A stretch of DNA of 64,000 nucleotides from Trebouxia sp. TZW2008 (GCA_002118135.1 BDIU01000013.1:310001-374000), one strand, 5' to 3'. Positions 25,043-37,800 are shown, numbered from the stretch's first letter. The notes: a model not told the origin generated them from the letters alone. Program-made: numbers and translations.

Positions 25043-28000
25043 ATGCTCAGCTATGTGAGCCGTCGAGTACGGTCTCATGCGACACTACAGACCCCTTCGC
25101 TGTTGACAGCGGTGCAAAACCTTTTTCGGCCAATCACCGGTCGATCTTTCAGCTCTGCGTCTGACGTTGATCATCTACTTGCCAGCCAGAAAGATGGACT
25201 CGGGTACATCACCATCAACAGACCAAAAGCGCTCAATGCCAAGAACTGTGGTAGGTTGATCAGTTGAAGCTGAGGCAAGTGCGGTAAAGCTTTCAGCACT
25301 CAGGCTGAGCATGCACACAGAAATGGTGGAAGCCGCGCATCAAGCTTTAGCAACATTTGTGAAGGGCAAGGAAGCCGCAGCAGTTCTTGTTGACTCCACT
25401 GGGGACAAGGCCTTCTGCGCAGGTAGATTACTGCCAGATCAACGATTTATGCTTGAGTCAACAGGGTCTGTCAACGCATGCTACCTGACTGCTGGCTCTG
25501 CAATCATTGTGGACAATTTTAAGCCTTCAAGGTAGTCTACATGCTGCTGCACAGACATGACTTGAGGTGCTTCACTTCCCAGGTGGAGACATCCGGGACA
25601 TCAGACAAGCTGTGCTGGACCGGAAATATGACCAGGACCCACAGCTTGACCACCGTGTGGCCAGGGTATGACAAGCATGTGAGATCAGTGCACCTTTGCT
25701 GCTGTGTGGAAACCTTCTGCTGCTCTTGTGCACCACCTGATGGTCACGCAACTGTTGGCAGATAGCAGATTGGCAGTAGCAGATTGCAAATGGGCAGTTG
25801 TACATTGTTAGCCAGTGACACACATATGACTTAAGCACAGCACCGCTGTCCGTGTCAATACCACTGGATTGGCAAGTACAAACCAGACAATATTGAGCAA
25901 TCTGAGCACCTGCTGCAGGTGTTCCAAGCAGAGTACAGCTTGATGTGTGACATAGTCAACTGCCCCATCCCATACATCTCCCTCTGCAACGGGATCTGGA
26001 TGGGCTTTGGCGTGGGTTTTGCTGTCCATGGCGACATACGAGTGGTGACTGAGAACACCACTTTTGCCATGCCAGAAAACATGATTGGTCTCTGGCCTGA
26101 CGTTGGCTTTGCCAGAGTCGCTGCCAATAATGCTCCAGGTGACTTTGCACTAGCTCATAAGTTTCTCTGTAATATGCCTTGGCGTCCAAAGTATGCAGTC
26201 GCGCCATGTGGCAATACAGCCATCAACAATCTGGCATTCCCACACAGGCATTGCTGCTTGTGCGCCAAGAGACGGACACAGCTTTGTGCAAATTTGAGGT
26301 GAACATGCCAGCTGCAATCAGTCAGCAGCAGTACTGGCCAGCAGCTGTAGCTAGTTTTCATGAAGACTTGAACCCATGAACTTTTGCAGGTCAGTCCAAC
26401 ACTCCACAGCTACACAGCTGATATCTCCTCTTCATACGGCACCAGCTGGCTGCAGGTGCTACAGGGCTGTACCTAGCATCGACAGGCAGCAGGCTCAAGA
26501 CCGCGCAGGATTTGCTGCATGCTGGCTTGGGTACCTAACTTGTTCCCAGTGACACAGCTCCACTGCTGACGTCTGCCTTCCATACAGCACCACTTGCTTG
26601 CAGGTGCTACAGGGCTGTACCTAGCATTGACAGGTAGCCGGCTGAAGACCTCACAGGACTTGCTGTACGCTGAGTTGGGCACCCAATGTTTTCAGTCAGC
26701 ATCTGGGCACAAGTGGTTTTACAAAGACACGCGTTTGTGCCCTTTTGCAGGGCCAGCCTGACGCTTGACAGCCACATAGCCGCTGACTGCCTCTCAAAAA
26801 GCCATAGCTGGCTGCAGGTGCTATGGGGCTGTACCTAGCATTGACAGGCAGCAGGCTGGAGACCACACAGGATTTGCTGTATGCTGGATTGGGCACTCAA
26901 TTTTCCCCAGTCAGCAGCTGATGGCAGTTGATTTCACCCAGAATTGAGCCCACGACCTGTTGCAAAGACAGCCCAATATTGTACAGCCACCCAGTCAAAA
27001 ATATGGCATCAGCTGCTTGCAGGTGCCATTGGGCTGTACCTTGCATTGACAGGCAGCAGGCTCAAGACTCCACAGGACCTATTGTATGCTGGTTTGGGCA
27101 CTCATTTTGTCCCCAGCCAAAAGCTACCTGCCCTTAGGAAGGCCCTTGGGCAGCGCCTCGAAAGGCCACCCGGCAAGCAGCAAGGCTTGCAACAGATCAC
27201 AGACAGGTTGCAACCTTTTGTTCAAGAGGTAGGTGTAGTGTAAACACTTAGATGAGATCTGTACCCCGCTCTCAGAGATTTGATGTACCGCAAACAAAAG
27301 GACGCCACGCTCTATCTGAGGTTTCTCAAACATGCCTCACGGCGTAGAATTTTTCTTTTTTCTTGTTCTGATCTGTATTGCAATGCTGTGACTTCAAGGC
27401 AGAGGAAGGGGGCAACATTCATATGTTGCATGTCTGTTTGATCTATGCTATTGTGCTTGGCAAGAATGTACATGATGGCGTAACAGAATCACGGGCAAGG
27501 TCAACAAACATTTGGCACATGTCTCCCACATGATGCGTGACAAGATTCAGCATTAAGTTGTGCAATCGCAGTGACTCAGCCGCACCTGTTCAGCCTGCTG
27601 CAAGGCTCGTGCTTAGTGCTGCATTACAAGTTTGTTGCAATTGATGGACTCATTGAGCAGAGATCAGAGCTTATTGAATACCATCGACCAAGGTAGGTCT
27701 GTATCTCTGTATGCGCGGCTGTGGTCATGACGGGCGCGTCTCTCCTTGCGCAGCATGTTGTTTGCGGGTCATTCACTATATTGCCATAGATTGCCTGAAC
27801 CTGATGCACACATACTCACTTTAAGTGTGTGGCGCATGCAATCAGCCTTGTTGGCTGGCTAAAGTATGTACACTACATCCCCTCCTTCTTTGCTCACTTT
27901 GACTGACAAATAACGTCAGAGTGTAACTGTCAAAAAGGATATGGAATGCAGGACTTGTGAGTGCAGGTAGACAGCAACTCAGCCCAGCTTGCCCATCATC

Positions 28001-29258
28001 AGCCAGCCATTGACTACTGCTTCAAGCCGGCCCTAGACTACAAAGCATCTGGACAGACTGCCAGCCAAGCTGTGTTGAACATCCTGAGCACTCTCAGAGA
28101 AGTCGCAGACAGTGCACAGGTATGTGCTGAACACACTGAACACCCTCAATTTGCACACACTGTCTGCATCTGTGTTGCATAATTGAATTGCCCTCAAAGA
28201 AGTCACACACAGTGTACAGGCATATGTGAACAGTCTAGACACGCTCAAAAAAGTTGCTCACAGCGCACAGACATGTGCTGAACAATGACTGTCTTACAGT
28301 ATGTCAATGCAACTGCTTGGAGCCTTTGTCGCATCCGCTTTGAAGCCAAGTAAATTTGTAGTGTTGATGATTGCAGATATAGGTTTGCAAGCCTATGCAC
28401 TTGCGTCAGATCAAATGTCTAGATCCCCTCTGCTTGAACCCAAAGTGTTTCGGCAAAATGGTTGACTGCACAACAGAACAGGGCTGCTTACCTCATGTTG
28501 TCAACACGGTGTTGGCTCATTGCAGGATGAGCAAGATAAGGACTTTGCCAAAAATGCCATGAAGTCCATTTCAGCCGCTTGCCCCACCAGCTTGTGCCTC
28601 AGCCTACATCACTTTGCACAGGTGCACATTCTCTGCTTGTTTCTGTGACCATCTACGCCTTCACAAAGCAACTAATTGCCCGCTCGCTCATTTACTCACT
28701 CACTCATGCACGCACACACTCGCTCTCTAATTTGCTTGCTTGCCCTTCCCCATCGGTGGCTGGACCACCAGCCAACCCCCTCAGTTGCTCACTGACTCGC
28801 TCACTGACTCGCTCACTCACTCACTCACTCACTCACTCACTCACTCACTCACGCACTCACTCACTCACTCACGTACTCACTCCCTCACTCACTCCCTTAC
28901 TCACTCACCAACTACTCACTCACTCACTCACTCACTCATGTGTAAGGACGATTGTAGGATGACACAAGTATTGCAACCAATCAGTGCTGCCTTTGCTCAG
29001 GTGCATGTAGACACAGCGTCAAAGGGTCCCCTGTCTGACATTTATACTTTGATGAAACAAGAGTACTGCGGCGCAACAAGAATGGTCAGCAGGCATGACT
29101 TCTTGGATGGTGTCAGGGCAATGATGGTTGACAAGGACAAAAGCCCTAAGTGGGACCCCAAGGATTTGTCTAAGGTGACTGATGAGGAGCTCGAAGGAAT
29201 TCTAGATCCAATGCCTAAGGAGCTTCAGCTTGGTTGGAAAGAGCAGCTGCTGATTTGA
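25043..29258 (+). CDS. 3-hydroxyisobutyryl-CoA hydrolase-like protein, mitochondrial
   Basis: Crotonase-fold acyl-CoA hydrolase of the HIBCH/CHY1 group, which acts in mitochondrial valine and related acyl-CoA breakdown. Eight exons: 25043-25250, 25297-25422, 25583-25665, 25919-26138, 27023-27228, 27967-28119, 28526-28621, 29001-29258 (449 residues). The first ~40 residues (MLSYVSRRVRSHATLQTP...) are Arg/Ser-rich and look like a mitochondrial presequence. Then come YITINRPKALNA, oxyanion-hole GGDIR (112-116), CNGIWMGFGVG, and MPENMIGLWPDVG with E192 and D200 at the spacing of the HIBCH catalytic Glu/Asp. The C-terminus has SLCLSLHHF, DFLDGVRAMMVDKD and PKWDPKDL, as in plant members. It resembles the plant HIBCH-like paralogues more than CHY1 itself; the exact substrate cannot be told. 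The exon 1/2 junction is the least certain. Exon 5 is preceded by three decayed copies. Confidence 0.9.
26448..26925 (+). repeat. Three decayed copies of hydrolase exon 5 (5' part)
   Basis: The acceptor GCAG and the first ~100 bp of exon 5 (starts 27023) recur with starts near 26456, 26602 and 26817. All encode GLYLA.TGSRL and then diverge before VPSQKL; copy 1 reaches a stop just after GLGT, and copy 3 stops in the following text. Only the last unit has the second half of the exon. Confidence 0.95.
28185..28285 (+). repeat. Two decayed copies of hydrolase exon 6 end
   Basis: CTCAGAGAAGTCGCAGACAG at the 3' end of exon 6 (to 28119) recurs as CTCAAAGAAGTCACACACAG near 28190 and CTCAAAAAAGTTGCTCACAG near 28243. 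The second copy keeps ACATGTGCTGAACA from the intron start. Confidence 0.8.
28793..28940 (+). repeat. (CTCA)n tetranucleotide satellite in hydrolase intron 7
   Basis: Near-perfect ACTC units with a few G or C interruptions, between exon 7 (ends 28621) and exon 8 (starts 29001). An open frame through it (SLTHSLTHS...) is repeat read-through, not coding. Confidence 0.95.
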
Positions 29259-29799
29259 AATTAATGCTTGTTTGCCCACATTCTGCAGTAAAGGCATTTT
29301 GTTTAGCTCCAAATTGATCCTGTGGCTTTCACCCCACTTGCCAGGCTGGAAGGAAGCCTCAAATTCGGAACAGAATGTCAACACATTCAAGCTGAGGTGC
29401 TGCTGATATGAAACCCATTAGCATTGGCAAACATGAGCAAGTCTGCAGCAAAACTGGCAGATCAAAACAGACTGTAGTAAAACAGCATAGCATCAAGGTG
29501 TGAATGGCTTGCAGCATTGTGTCTAAGAACCTAACAGCAGATGTTTTCAGCATGTGCACAAACAGTACAAATCAAGTCATGCATCGGGCTTTGTCAGTGA
29601 ATTGCCTTTTGCTGACAAGCGTTTTGGCTCATGCACCTCTCTTCCTTCGGCCATTAAGCAGATGAAGCCCAGATGTGTTGACCGATTCGCCTTGACTGCC
29701 TCTGGCACATGTGTCAGGCCTTCAGTTCACTGTCATTCGCAGAGACTGCAATATTGGCAACACGTCAGACTCAGTGTGGGCGCCCTGAGAAACATGCAT

Positions 29800-30145
29800 G
29801 CTAGTGCCCAACAAAACGAAAGATCATGATTGATGGATCGAAAGTTGACATTAAATTTGGCAAAACTCCGCCTCTCAGGGCAAAATCCGAAAGATGCAAG
29901 CCAAAGCTCGGCTAGCGCTTCAGGCCTAGGACCAAGGGCACAACGGGAGACATGCAGGCTGACGCTGGACTACAACAGGCATGCATGCATATGCTGATGC
30001 CCAACAAAACGAAGCATCACTCAGAAGTTCGGAAGGTTACATTGGAGCCTCTCAGCCCAAAAAACCAAAACCAAAAAGCTGCTGAATTCAAAGCATGGCA
30101 AGCCAAGACATGCAGGCTGAAGATTGACTAGCGCAGGCAATAGTG
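29800..30145. repeat. Diverged tandem pair, ~190-bp spacing
   Basis: TGCCCAACAAAACGAA at about 29806 and 29997 opens two segments that both continue with CCTCTCAG, GCAAGCCA and ACATGCAGGCTGA. Both lie next to the tRNA-like element and may be further degraded copies of its tail. Confidence 0.5.
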
Positions 30146-30225
30146 TAGCTCGTCTGATTTGCAAGCAGCAAAAAAAGTTGTCCAGCGGAGCTGAAGCATC
30201 GCGCTGACCCTCTAGTTCGAAACTT

Positions 30226-30312
30226 TTAGTTCGGCGGATTGACCTGCGCCCGTTCCCACCAGGACCCAACGCCACCATGCTAACCCACTGAGTCATACTA
30301 TGATAGGTGGAC
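30226..30312 (-). mobile_element. tRNA-like element, probably a SINE head or tRNA pseudogene
   Basis: On the minus strand TGACTCAGTGGGTTAGCA resembles a tRNA A box and D arm, and GCAGGTCAATCC about 40 nt on resembles a B box/T arm lacking one base. No paired acceptor stem is evident, so a functional tRNA is unlikely. A T-rich tail (GTTTTGGTTTTTTGGG) lies further downstream at about 30060 on the same strand. Confidence 0.45.
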
Positions 30313-31252
30313 AACTGTAAAAGTTGATCATCTATACGCACTCAAGCAGCCCCCTGCACATTCACCTTGTTCTAGTCTGAACGCCGCGACAAAACGCAGA
30401 CTGCGAACCGCCCCTCTATGTGAGGCTCGTGACATAACCTCGGATCACGGCAAGGCGGCCAGTCTGATCTCCTGGGCCTTCCAGCTTGTATGAGCTCTTC
30501 CTGTGGCACAGTACTCTCGTAGTGCAGTGAAATTGCTGGCTCCAGCAATGATGCTGCCGCTGCCTGCTGTGCTGCAGCTTGATAATGCCTTACCTGACTC
30601 AGCTGAGTGACACCAACAGCCCAATCTGCTGAGCTGGGCTGCTATTTTTGACAGCGAGCCAGCATAGCTGGAAGATGACCAACACCCAATACGATGCTTC
30701 TGTAACCCACATGTATTACTTCGTTATCCCTGGCGAGGTGTGAATGTGTATATGGTACAGCCCCTTTGACATGGACATACAGCTCACAAGGAATCTGCGC
30801 AGGCAAGCATGATGCTTCACAGCCATGCATTGTAGTACTACATTGCAAGTCGAAACTAGCCACATGGCCAGCTGGGAGATCATTAGTACCCATGACAATC
30901 TGCGGCACACATGCTGGTGTTTGCACATGTTTGCCTTTGTTCAAACAGCTGACGTTGCACAGCGCACATGCCATAGCATAGTTGCTGGCAAGCTGGCTTC
31001 TGCCACAGCAGCATCTAGCAGCAAACACCCATGCCAGCGCAGCGATGCACCAACAGGCTTTTGCACCGGTGGACAGGCTTTTGCAGCTACTGAGAGGCGT
31101 TGAGTTCCAACTCATTGCAGACGCTGCAAACTTGGAATGTATGCATGCATTGCCAAGGTCACAGCAGCTAACGCAGCTCACATTGCGTCATTCACACACA
31201 CAGCTAATAGTCGTCATTCGTTACATGTGTGCACACATGGGCAATGCAGCTG

Positions 31253-34200
31253 CTATTCGCAACCATCACCAAAGCATTTATCCCTGATCCATTTCGTGGC
31301 AACCCATTTCTCACCCTTGACGACTGGACAGCCGCCATGAAGCGCGTGCTTGTCAAAGGTACCATTGGGATGTATCGACCAGAACAACAACGCATCTCCA
31401 CTTCTTGGCTTATACTGCAAACATGCAATTTGCAATGAGCGCCTTCAAACAGTGTGAGCTTGCTCATATGCACAATGTTGCAACATTGCACATGACATCA
31501 TGACATTGCTTGTTGCATGATGTCATGATCACATTAACATTGTCAGCATCATGTGCAGCTGTCACAGTTTGCATAGCTCACGCCAAACTTGCAAGCACAA
31601 TGTTCATGCTACAGGTACAATATGAGTGGCTTCCAGCACCCCAGGCTTGATTTTGTTTACGTGCACACCGTCAGAATTTTGCGCATGACAATCTGGACTT
31701 GACCATGTTTATGTGCACACTGTCAGAACCTTGCGCATGACACTATGATCACATGCACAATGTCATGATGAAATGACCGTCGTCAGCATCACTTGCTGGG
31801 CAGCTGTAACAGGTTGCACAGTGAATGTCAATCTGAAGGTGGCAAGCGTGATGCTTACAAAAGCCTCAAGAGCACACCCACTTGCACTTCCATTTCAATT
31901 CACTTTCCAGATATCAGCAGTTACCTTGAGGCCCACATCGCATGATGTGTAGTCAATTGATGGCAGTCGCTCAAGGCCATGCTCGCCTTCCAATGGGAAA
32001 ACTGTCTCCCCTCCTTCCTCTGGAGCTGACAAGTATATCAGAACCGTTGCCATCTGCAAGTGCACTTTGCTACTTCATCTTGGCATTCCTGGTCAGGAGG
32101 CAGCATATATCGACCAATGAAGATGAGGCACAGCAATGGCATGGTAAACATAAATGCATCCAAAGCCTGCATGCACATGGCTCTGCAGCAGACTGCTCAC
32201 GAAAGATTGGAGTACTTCCTTTGCAATGTCACTGTGCACAGCAAGATCCCGGATCCACATAGGCTGACATTGCTCTGCCAAGATGTACATGTGTGGACAA
32301 GACAGGCAGGAAAACTAAGTGGCCAAACAGTTACAACAATGCTCCACACGCATCGTACAAAAGAGCAAGGATGACTTACCCTTTGACTTGCTTGTGGCCC
32401 ATAGCTCTCAGGATCAAACACATCAAAGTGTGAGTTATAGTGCTGCGTCAGCTGATACCTCAGCACGTTGAAGGGCTGCAGAGCAACACCATAATTGATA
32501 CTCTACTAAAACATGCCTTTAACAAATTGGACAAACATGAAGGTGTGCAGAAAAGCTTCAACAAGCGTCGAGCGTGACAGCAGCAGCAGTATCAGCAGCA
32601 ACAGCATATGGTACCTCATGCTTTGCTGTTCATGAGCACCATATGCATGTTCTCTGAGAGCACGGGCAGCACAGTTGTCGACAGCCCGCAACACGATGAT
32701 CCATATGCTGGTAATGGCTGCCAACATGCTCTTTTTCCCAGCCAAAAGTGGTGGTTGAGTAGTAACATTGATTATGACGGCAGCAATGATGCAATTGATG
32801 CCAACAGCAGCACTTTCCGGCGCACCTCACCATGGCTAGCAGGTATCCCGGTGAGCTGCGCCAGGCGGTCCTCAATCCAGGCCAGAACGCCGCCCTTGTC
32901 TTCCCGCCGCGCTATGAATGTGCCCTGACTTGTTCTCACGTTCCTGCGCCATGAATGCTCTGTGGGTTGTGCTGCAGACTGACAGTGCAAAAGCAAAAAG
33001 CATAAGATATCATCTTTGCATGTTCATCCAATCAGCTTGGCAGATCTGATATCGTTCTCTGAGCTCTGCACATGCTGATTGAATTTGAGAAGTGTGGCAC
33101 TCTTTGGCGGACTGTAACTGTACTCTGCAGAAAACTGAGCCTTGTGACTGCACTACTTGATTGCCACAACTTCACTGCGTGGTGAAGTCAGCCCAAATCA
33201 ATACAGTTGGGCTATTGATTTCAACCATTTCATGTCACATCAGTTTGTCATGCATGACTGGTTGTCAAGCCAGCTGACTAGTGCCTTAACATTGCCTTGA
33301 AAGTGACAGGTTGTGCAAGTACTATATGCTCCAAACACAGAGCAAAAGCCCCACAACCATGCAATAACATGACGACTATTGACCACGCTGTGCTCCAAAG
33401 TTTTCTAGGAATTTCACGAACAAATGCTTGGCTTCAAAAGGGTGGAAGCTGCTTACTTGGTGTTGTCTGTTGTATCACCTTTCTTGAATGCCAAGCTTGA
33501 AGGTGCCAATCTAGCCTTTGCCAACTGGATGAAATGATCAGTCCGTTCAGGGTCCAAAAAGCGGGGGTATAGGTACGTCCTGCAGCAGGTCAAATTTGGG
33601 TCAAAAGAAGAATGAGAAGTGTGGCCACATAAGAACAGGCCATATACACACAACAGCTCAGGGCTTGGTAACAGATTATACGCAGCTCTCAAGCCCACTG
33701 TTGTTCTTGCATCAATGCAATTATTGCTGCACATTTGATGCAAGTGTTGCTGCACACTCATGGCAACTGTGGTGCACTTATTTAGTGATCTGGAAGCAGA
33801 CTCCCAAGACTGCATTGACAAGCAAGCTTTAGGAAATTGCCAAGATCGCATATTATCGCATCACTCAAGCATTCGTGCCGCGAAGAAGCCGTGCAATTAT
33901 TGTCACACACTTGATGCATTTGTTCGCGCACACTCTGATGGATTGCGTTGAGTTGTATGCGCAATTGGTCTGATGGAGCTGTTCTGATCAAGGTCAGTCG
34001 GCGGCATCAAGATACCTGGGATACCAACTCAAGATCTGAAAGGGCTGAGTGTACTGCTCACTTTCCCCGCTTTCACCAGCAAGTACAGCACTACTGCCGT
34101 TGAACATGCCAGTGGCTAACAAGGCCTCATCAAACGTGGAATACTGAGGCTTGTCTGTTTGGTTGTTGCCATTGACCAGAGGCTGCTGAAGCTGTGCATC

Positions 34201-34432
34201 TAAAGTTTGCCTTCGCAAGGATGGTCTGCCTTCGGTTGTGCGTGAAAACTGCAGAACCCATCTTGCTGCTGAGTGCAAAGGACAAGCAGGGGCTGGATAG
34301 CAAGAACGGCATGAGACGTACCCCGCGATTGCTTTCTGGCAGGCCAGGAACTTGCTGTATGAATCTTCCAGCAATGAAGGATAGGGCGCACAGGCACAGA
34401 AGCACCGGCGTGGAATAGACCGGACGCCCCAT
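31253..34432 (-). CDS. Prolyl 4-hydroxylase, type II membrane-anchored
   Basis: Fe(II)/2-oxoglutarate dioxygenase that hydroxylates proline in secretory-pathway proteins such as cell-wall hydroxyproline-rich glycoproteins; plant-type P4Hs sit in ER/Golgi membranes. Seven exons: 34322-34432, 34016-34248, 33457-33579, 32826-32943, 32380-32475, 31925-32053, 31253-31414 (323 residues, all phases agree). An N-terminal signal anchor (VYSTPVLLCLCALSFIAG) precedes ILSWYPR, RTSQGTFIARRED, VLRYQLTQHYNSHFDVF with the iron ligands H211 and D213, LIYLSAPEEGGETVFP, and LHGGCPVVKGEKWVATKW with distal H296 and 2-oxoglutarate-binding K306. All catalytic residues are present. No decayed exon copies were seen in its introns. 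Two 51-bp-spaced repeats (GTGCACAC.GTCAGAA) lie in intron 6 near 31655-31745. Confidence 0.94.
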
Positions 34433-34875
34433 GGTGGCGGAGTAGCGCTTTCACTGCTTCATGCGGTGACGCTGGGTTGCTCGCAACCAGTAGCCCTTCG
34501 GTGGGCGTTGTCCAAGAGATTGATCAGAGGACGGTATATGCTATCAGCGGTTGCGAGCGCACCATCCAGGCGTCGTGGACGCTGTGAGCGGATGCAATGC
34601 TGAAACTGAGCCCAGGCAATCGCATCAACACATAAACGGGTCCACAACAATCTCGGTCTTGCGCGCCAAGGTAATCGCTGCTGCCTGCTTACAGCTGCCC
34701 TGACTCCTTTCGGTCAAGCCCTACCCATCTGATATCGCAACCTGCTCGTAGATACGCACGTACAGCGAGCTCTTGCATTGCCAATCAACGGAAGATCCTG
34801 AGACGTCGCCGGCGTTGCGTAGACTTGATTGGGACATTGCAGTAGGCTCGACGCGACGGGCTCGGCACCGACCCC
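34433..34875. promoter_or_regulatory. Shared divergent promoter, P4H / SDR
   Basis: 443 bp lie between the two start codons, GC-richer than flanking introns. No individual element can be assigned. Confidence 0.45.
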
Positions 34876-37800
34876 ATGGTTATGGCCATGCAACTCGGTC
34901 ACGCACCAAAATGCAGCGGTGAGATCGCAATCTACTGGCACTTGCGGGTCATGAAACGATCTGCCTTCACATTTTGACGTGAATACACATTGCCTTGCAG
35001 GTCTTGGCCATTCTAGGTGCTTGAACAGGAAACCGATGCTGAGAGCATCAGCAGGTGCCGCAAATCATCAAGCCAGCAATTTGATTCTTTTCTCGCACCC
35101 AATTCAATGTTTCAAACTTTGCAATACTACTGACATTACACATGATGTTGCAGCTATGCCAAGCACATGTGCACAGCACAATTCTGTTCCACCGAATCGC
35201 ACTTGGGGCTTGGCTCAGAAGTTCTGCATGCCCACAAGACAAAGCCGTACACACAGGTGTGCACAGCAGCACATTTTTACGCGCATCTTACCCAATCTCA
35301 ACTGCCCACACCATTTGTGATACACCTTCATTGCATTGGTTTCGAGCTTTACTGGCATGGACCCTCTGACATTATAAACAAAACAAACCATAAATACACA
35401 TACTAGTTGGGCTCAGAGGCCTTGCTAGGTATGCGTTTACCCTCTGAGTCTACAGAAACACTGTAGTTCACAATCAGCACATGCAGCGCCTTATGTGACA
35501 GACTGCTGACTGCCTGCAGTCTAATTCACACTGCACACATACCTTGTCGCCAAGCCCTTTCATCTCTGAGCCAGAATGTCAGTCATGTCTCATGCGCACA
35601 CTTGTTGAGCCGCATGCCCGATAGATGATTAATGCCATTTCACAACAATGCATATTGGTATTGCAGAAGTGATACAATGCAGCTCGAAAAGGGTATGAAC
35701 TGTTCAACAGAAAAGTGTTAAGACAGTTGTGGCAAACATACAGCGCAAGCGCAGCCATTCACAAGTTAACACGGTTGAAAATATCATCAAAGCAGAATCG
35801 AGTGCAGACAATGCAAGCGTACTGAAATAGAAGAGTTTGAAAATGCTGTGGTCAAAATGCAATGCAGGCGCAGCCGTGCAAAGATAAGTATGGTCAAGTA
35901 TGCCATCAGAGCAGAGTTGAGTCCAGACAATGCAAGCATACTGGTGTGTGGCGGTGGCGGCATTGCACTAGACGTCACCAGGAAACTAAAAGACATGGGC
36001 GCCTGGGTATGGATGCTGCAGCGTTCAGATTCCCGAAGGTAGTCATCAATGCAGCCAGGCTTGACTTCTACTGATCACTCCCAGCATTGCAAACTTCTCT
36101 CTCTGTTTCTCTCTTGATCCATTGCCTCGGCCTGCGATTTTGTGCCAAACCTAAGCTTCAAGATGCACACATGCAAATGCTTTCTCACATATGCTTACAT
36201 GCACCACCAGCATTGTCTTATTGCCTCTGCCTGCTGCATTAGACCAACACATGCATTCGCTTCTTGTACATGCTTGCATGCACCAGCACTGCTGAAAGCA
36301 CTCTGAAAAGTTTGCATCCACCTTGCACAATGCGATGTAAATGCTTGCTTTGAAAGGAAATAGAAGGCATGATGGCCGTTGTGATCAAAGAGCACCTGCA
36401 GCTTGAGTCTGTGCAGAAGGCCTTTGACCAGATAGAGGAAGTACCCTTGTCGTTTTCGTTTGTTGAACACAGCAGGATGTGAGTTGCTTGCTCAGAAAGG
36501 AGATAGAAGGGGTGATGGCCATTGTGATCAGAGGGGGCGCTTTGCAGCCTGAATTTGTCCAGAAGGCCTGTGACTGACTTTTCGGTCACATTGTCTTTTT
36601 ACAGCAGAGATCTGTTTGCTTACACAGGAAGGACATAGAAGGCATGATGGCGATTGTGATCAGAGGGGACGCTTTGCAACCTGACTCTGTACAAAAAGTC
36701 TTTGACCAGATAGAGGAGGTGGATGCTGTAGTCAGCACCATTGGCGGCACCCCTGCAGACCCCGCTGCTGACTCTCAGGTGTTGCTGCTGTGCTGTGCTG
36801 TGCTGTGCTGTGCTGTGCTGTGCTGCGCTGCGCTGCGCTGCGCTGTGCTGTGCTGTGCTGTGCTGTGCTGTGCTGTGCTGTGCTGTGCTGTGCTGTGCTG
36901 TGCTGTGCTGTGCTGGGCTGGGCTGGGCTGCGCTGGGCTGGCCTGAGCTGTGCTGGGCTGGGCTGGGCTGGGATGTGCTGTGCTGTGCTGTCAAAACATG
37001 TATCCTGCTCAGGGAAATGCTTCTCTGTAGTCATCAAATGTGAACAAACAGCCGTTCAAGCAGCACTTATGTGCAGGGGAACATCAATTTGATAGAGGCA
37101 GCAGCCAAGAAAGGGGTCAAAAAGTTCATTCTGCTGACCAGCATAGGGGTAGGGGACAGCAAGGACGCACCCCCTGAGCAGGTGTACAACGTGCTGAAGC
37201 CAGTGCTGGTTGAGAAAGGCAAGGCTGAAGACAAGCTCAAGGTCAGCACTTGTGCATTCATACAGTACAGTCTCTTCACAATGACTGCTTTGGTCACCAA
37301 GAGGTGCGTCCTTACATCAGATTGCCCTTACTCAGAGAGACTACTGCCGTCGGATTGCAGTGATTGGTCACCAATGGCGTTGTCCTTACATTGTTTTGGC
37401 ATCGAGTGTCCTTACAAGGAGAGTCTACTGTAACTGTACATGCTAGGTGCCTATCACATCAAGGCCTCTACACTGTAATGAGAGCTGTGGTCTGGGGAGG
37501 TACTAAGTGAGTGGGATGCAGTGTGACCGCAGCAATCAACACATGGCCCAATTTGTGCTGGACAAATCACTGATGCTCTGCATAAGCACGGCAACATACT
37601 GTACACCATTAGTGGGCAAAGAAGATGCGCAATTTTCTGTGCATCATAATTTATGAATTGCTGATGCACAGCATGGGTTGTGAGGTGCTGCAAGCCATCC
37701 TTTGGCAACGATGATGTGTACATACATTTTGTGCCTCCTGCAATGCTGCTGAAGAGCATCAAAAACGACATGCTGCACTTGATTGATTGCAAACATGATG

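Larger units (their letters stand above)
29259..31252. other. Convergent intergenic, 2.0 kb
   Basis: Lies between the hydrolase (+) and P4H (-) stops. It contains a diverged pair of ~170-bp repeats (see 29800-30145), a tRNA-like element, and a 179-codon minus-strand open frame (30642-31181), Cys-rich and without a recognisable family, that I do not accept as a gene. Confidence 0.5.

Noticed and set aside
27547..27695. Possible extra hydrolase exon ending at a GTAGGT (EQRSELIEYHRP)
   Set aside because: No in-phase acceptor, and exon 5 joins exon 6 (27967) cleanly without it.
28579..28962. Ser/Leu/Thr/His-rich open frame
   Set aside because: Translation of the CTCA satellite in intron 7 of the hydrolase gene.
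30226..30312. Functional tRNA gene
   Set aside because: A- and B-box-like motifs are present, but I cannot fold a 7-bp acceptor stem or a standard T arm.
30642..31181. 179-codon minus-strand open frame
   Set aside because: Cys-rich, no recognisable domain, lies just downstream of the P4H stop, and overlaps other open frames of similar quality; likely 3' UTR or intergenic.
36644..37092. Long open frames of repeated AVLCC or AQHST residues
   Set aside because: Simple-repeat translation of the TGTGC array in SDR intron 4, in several frames at once.
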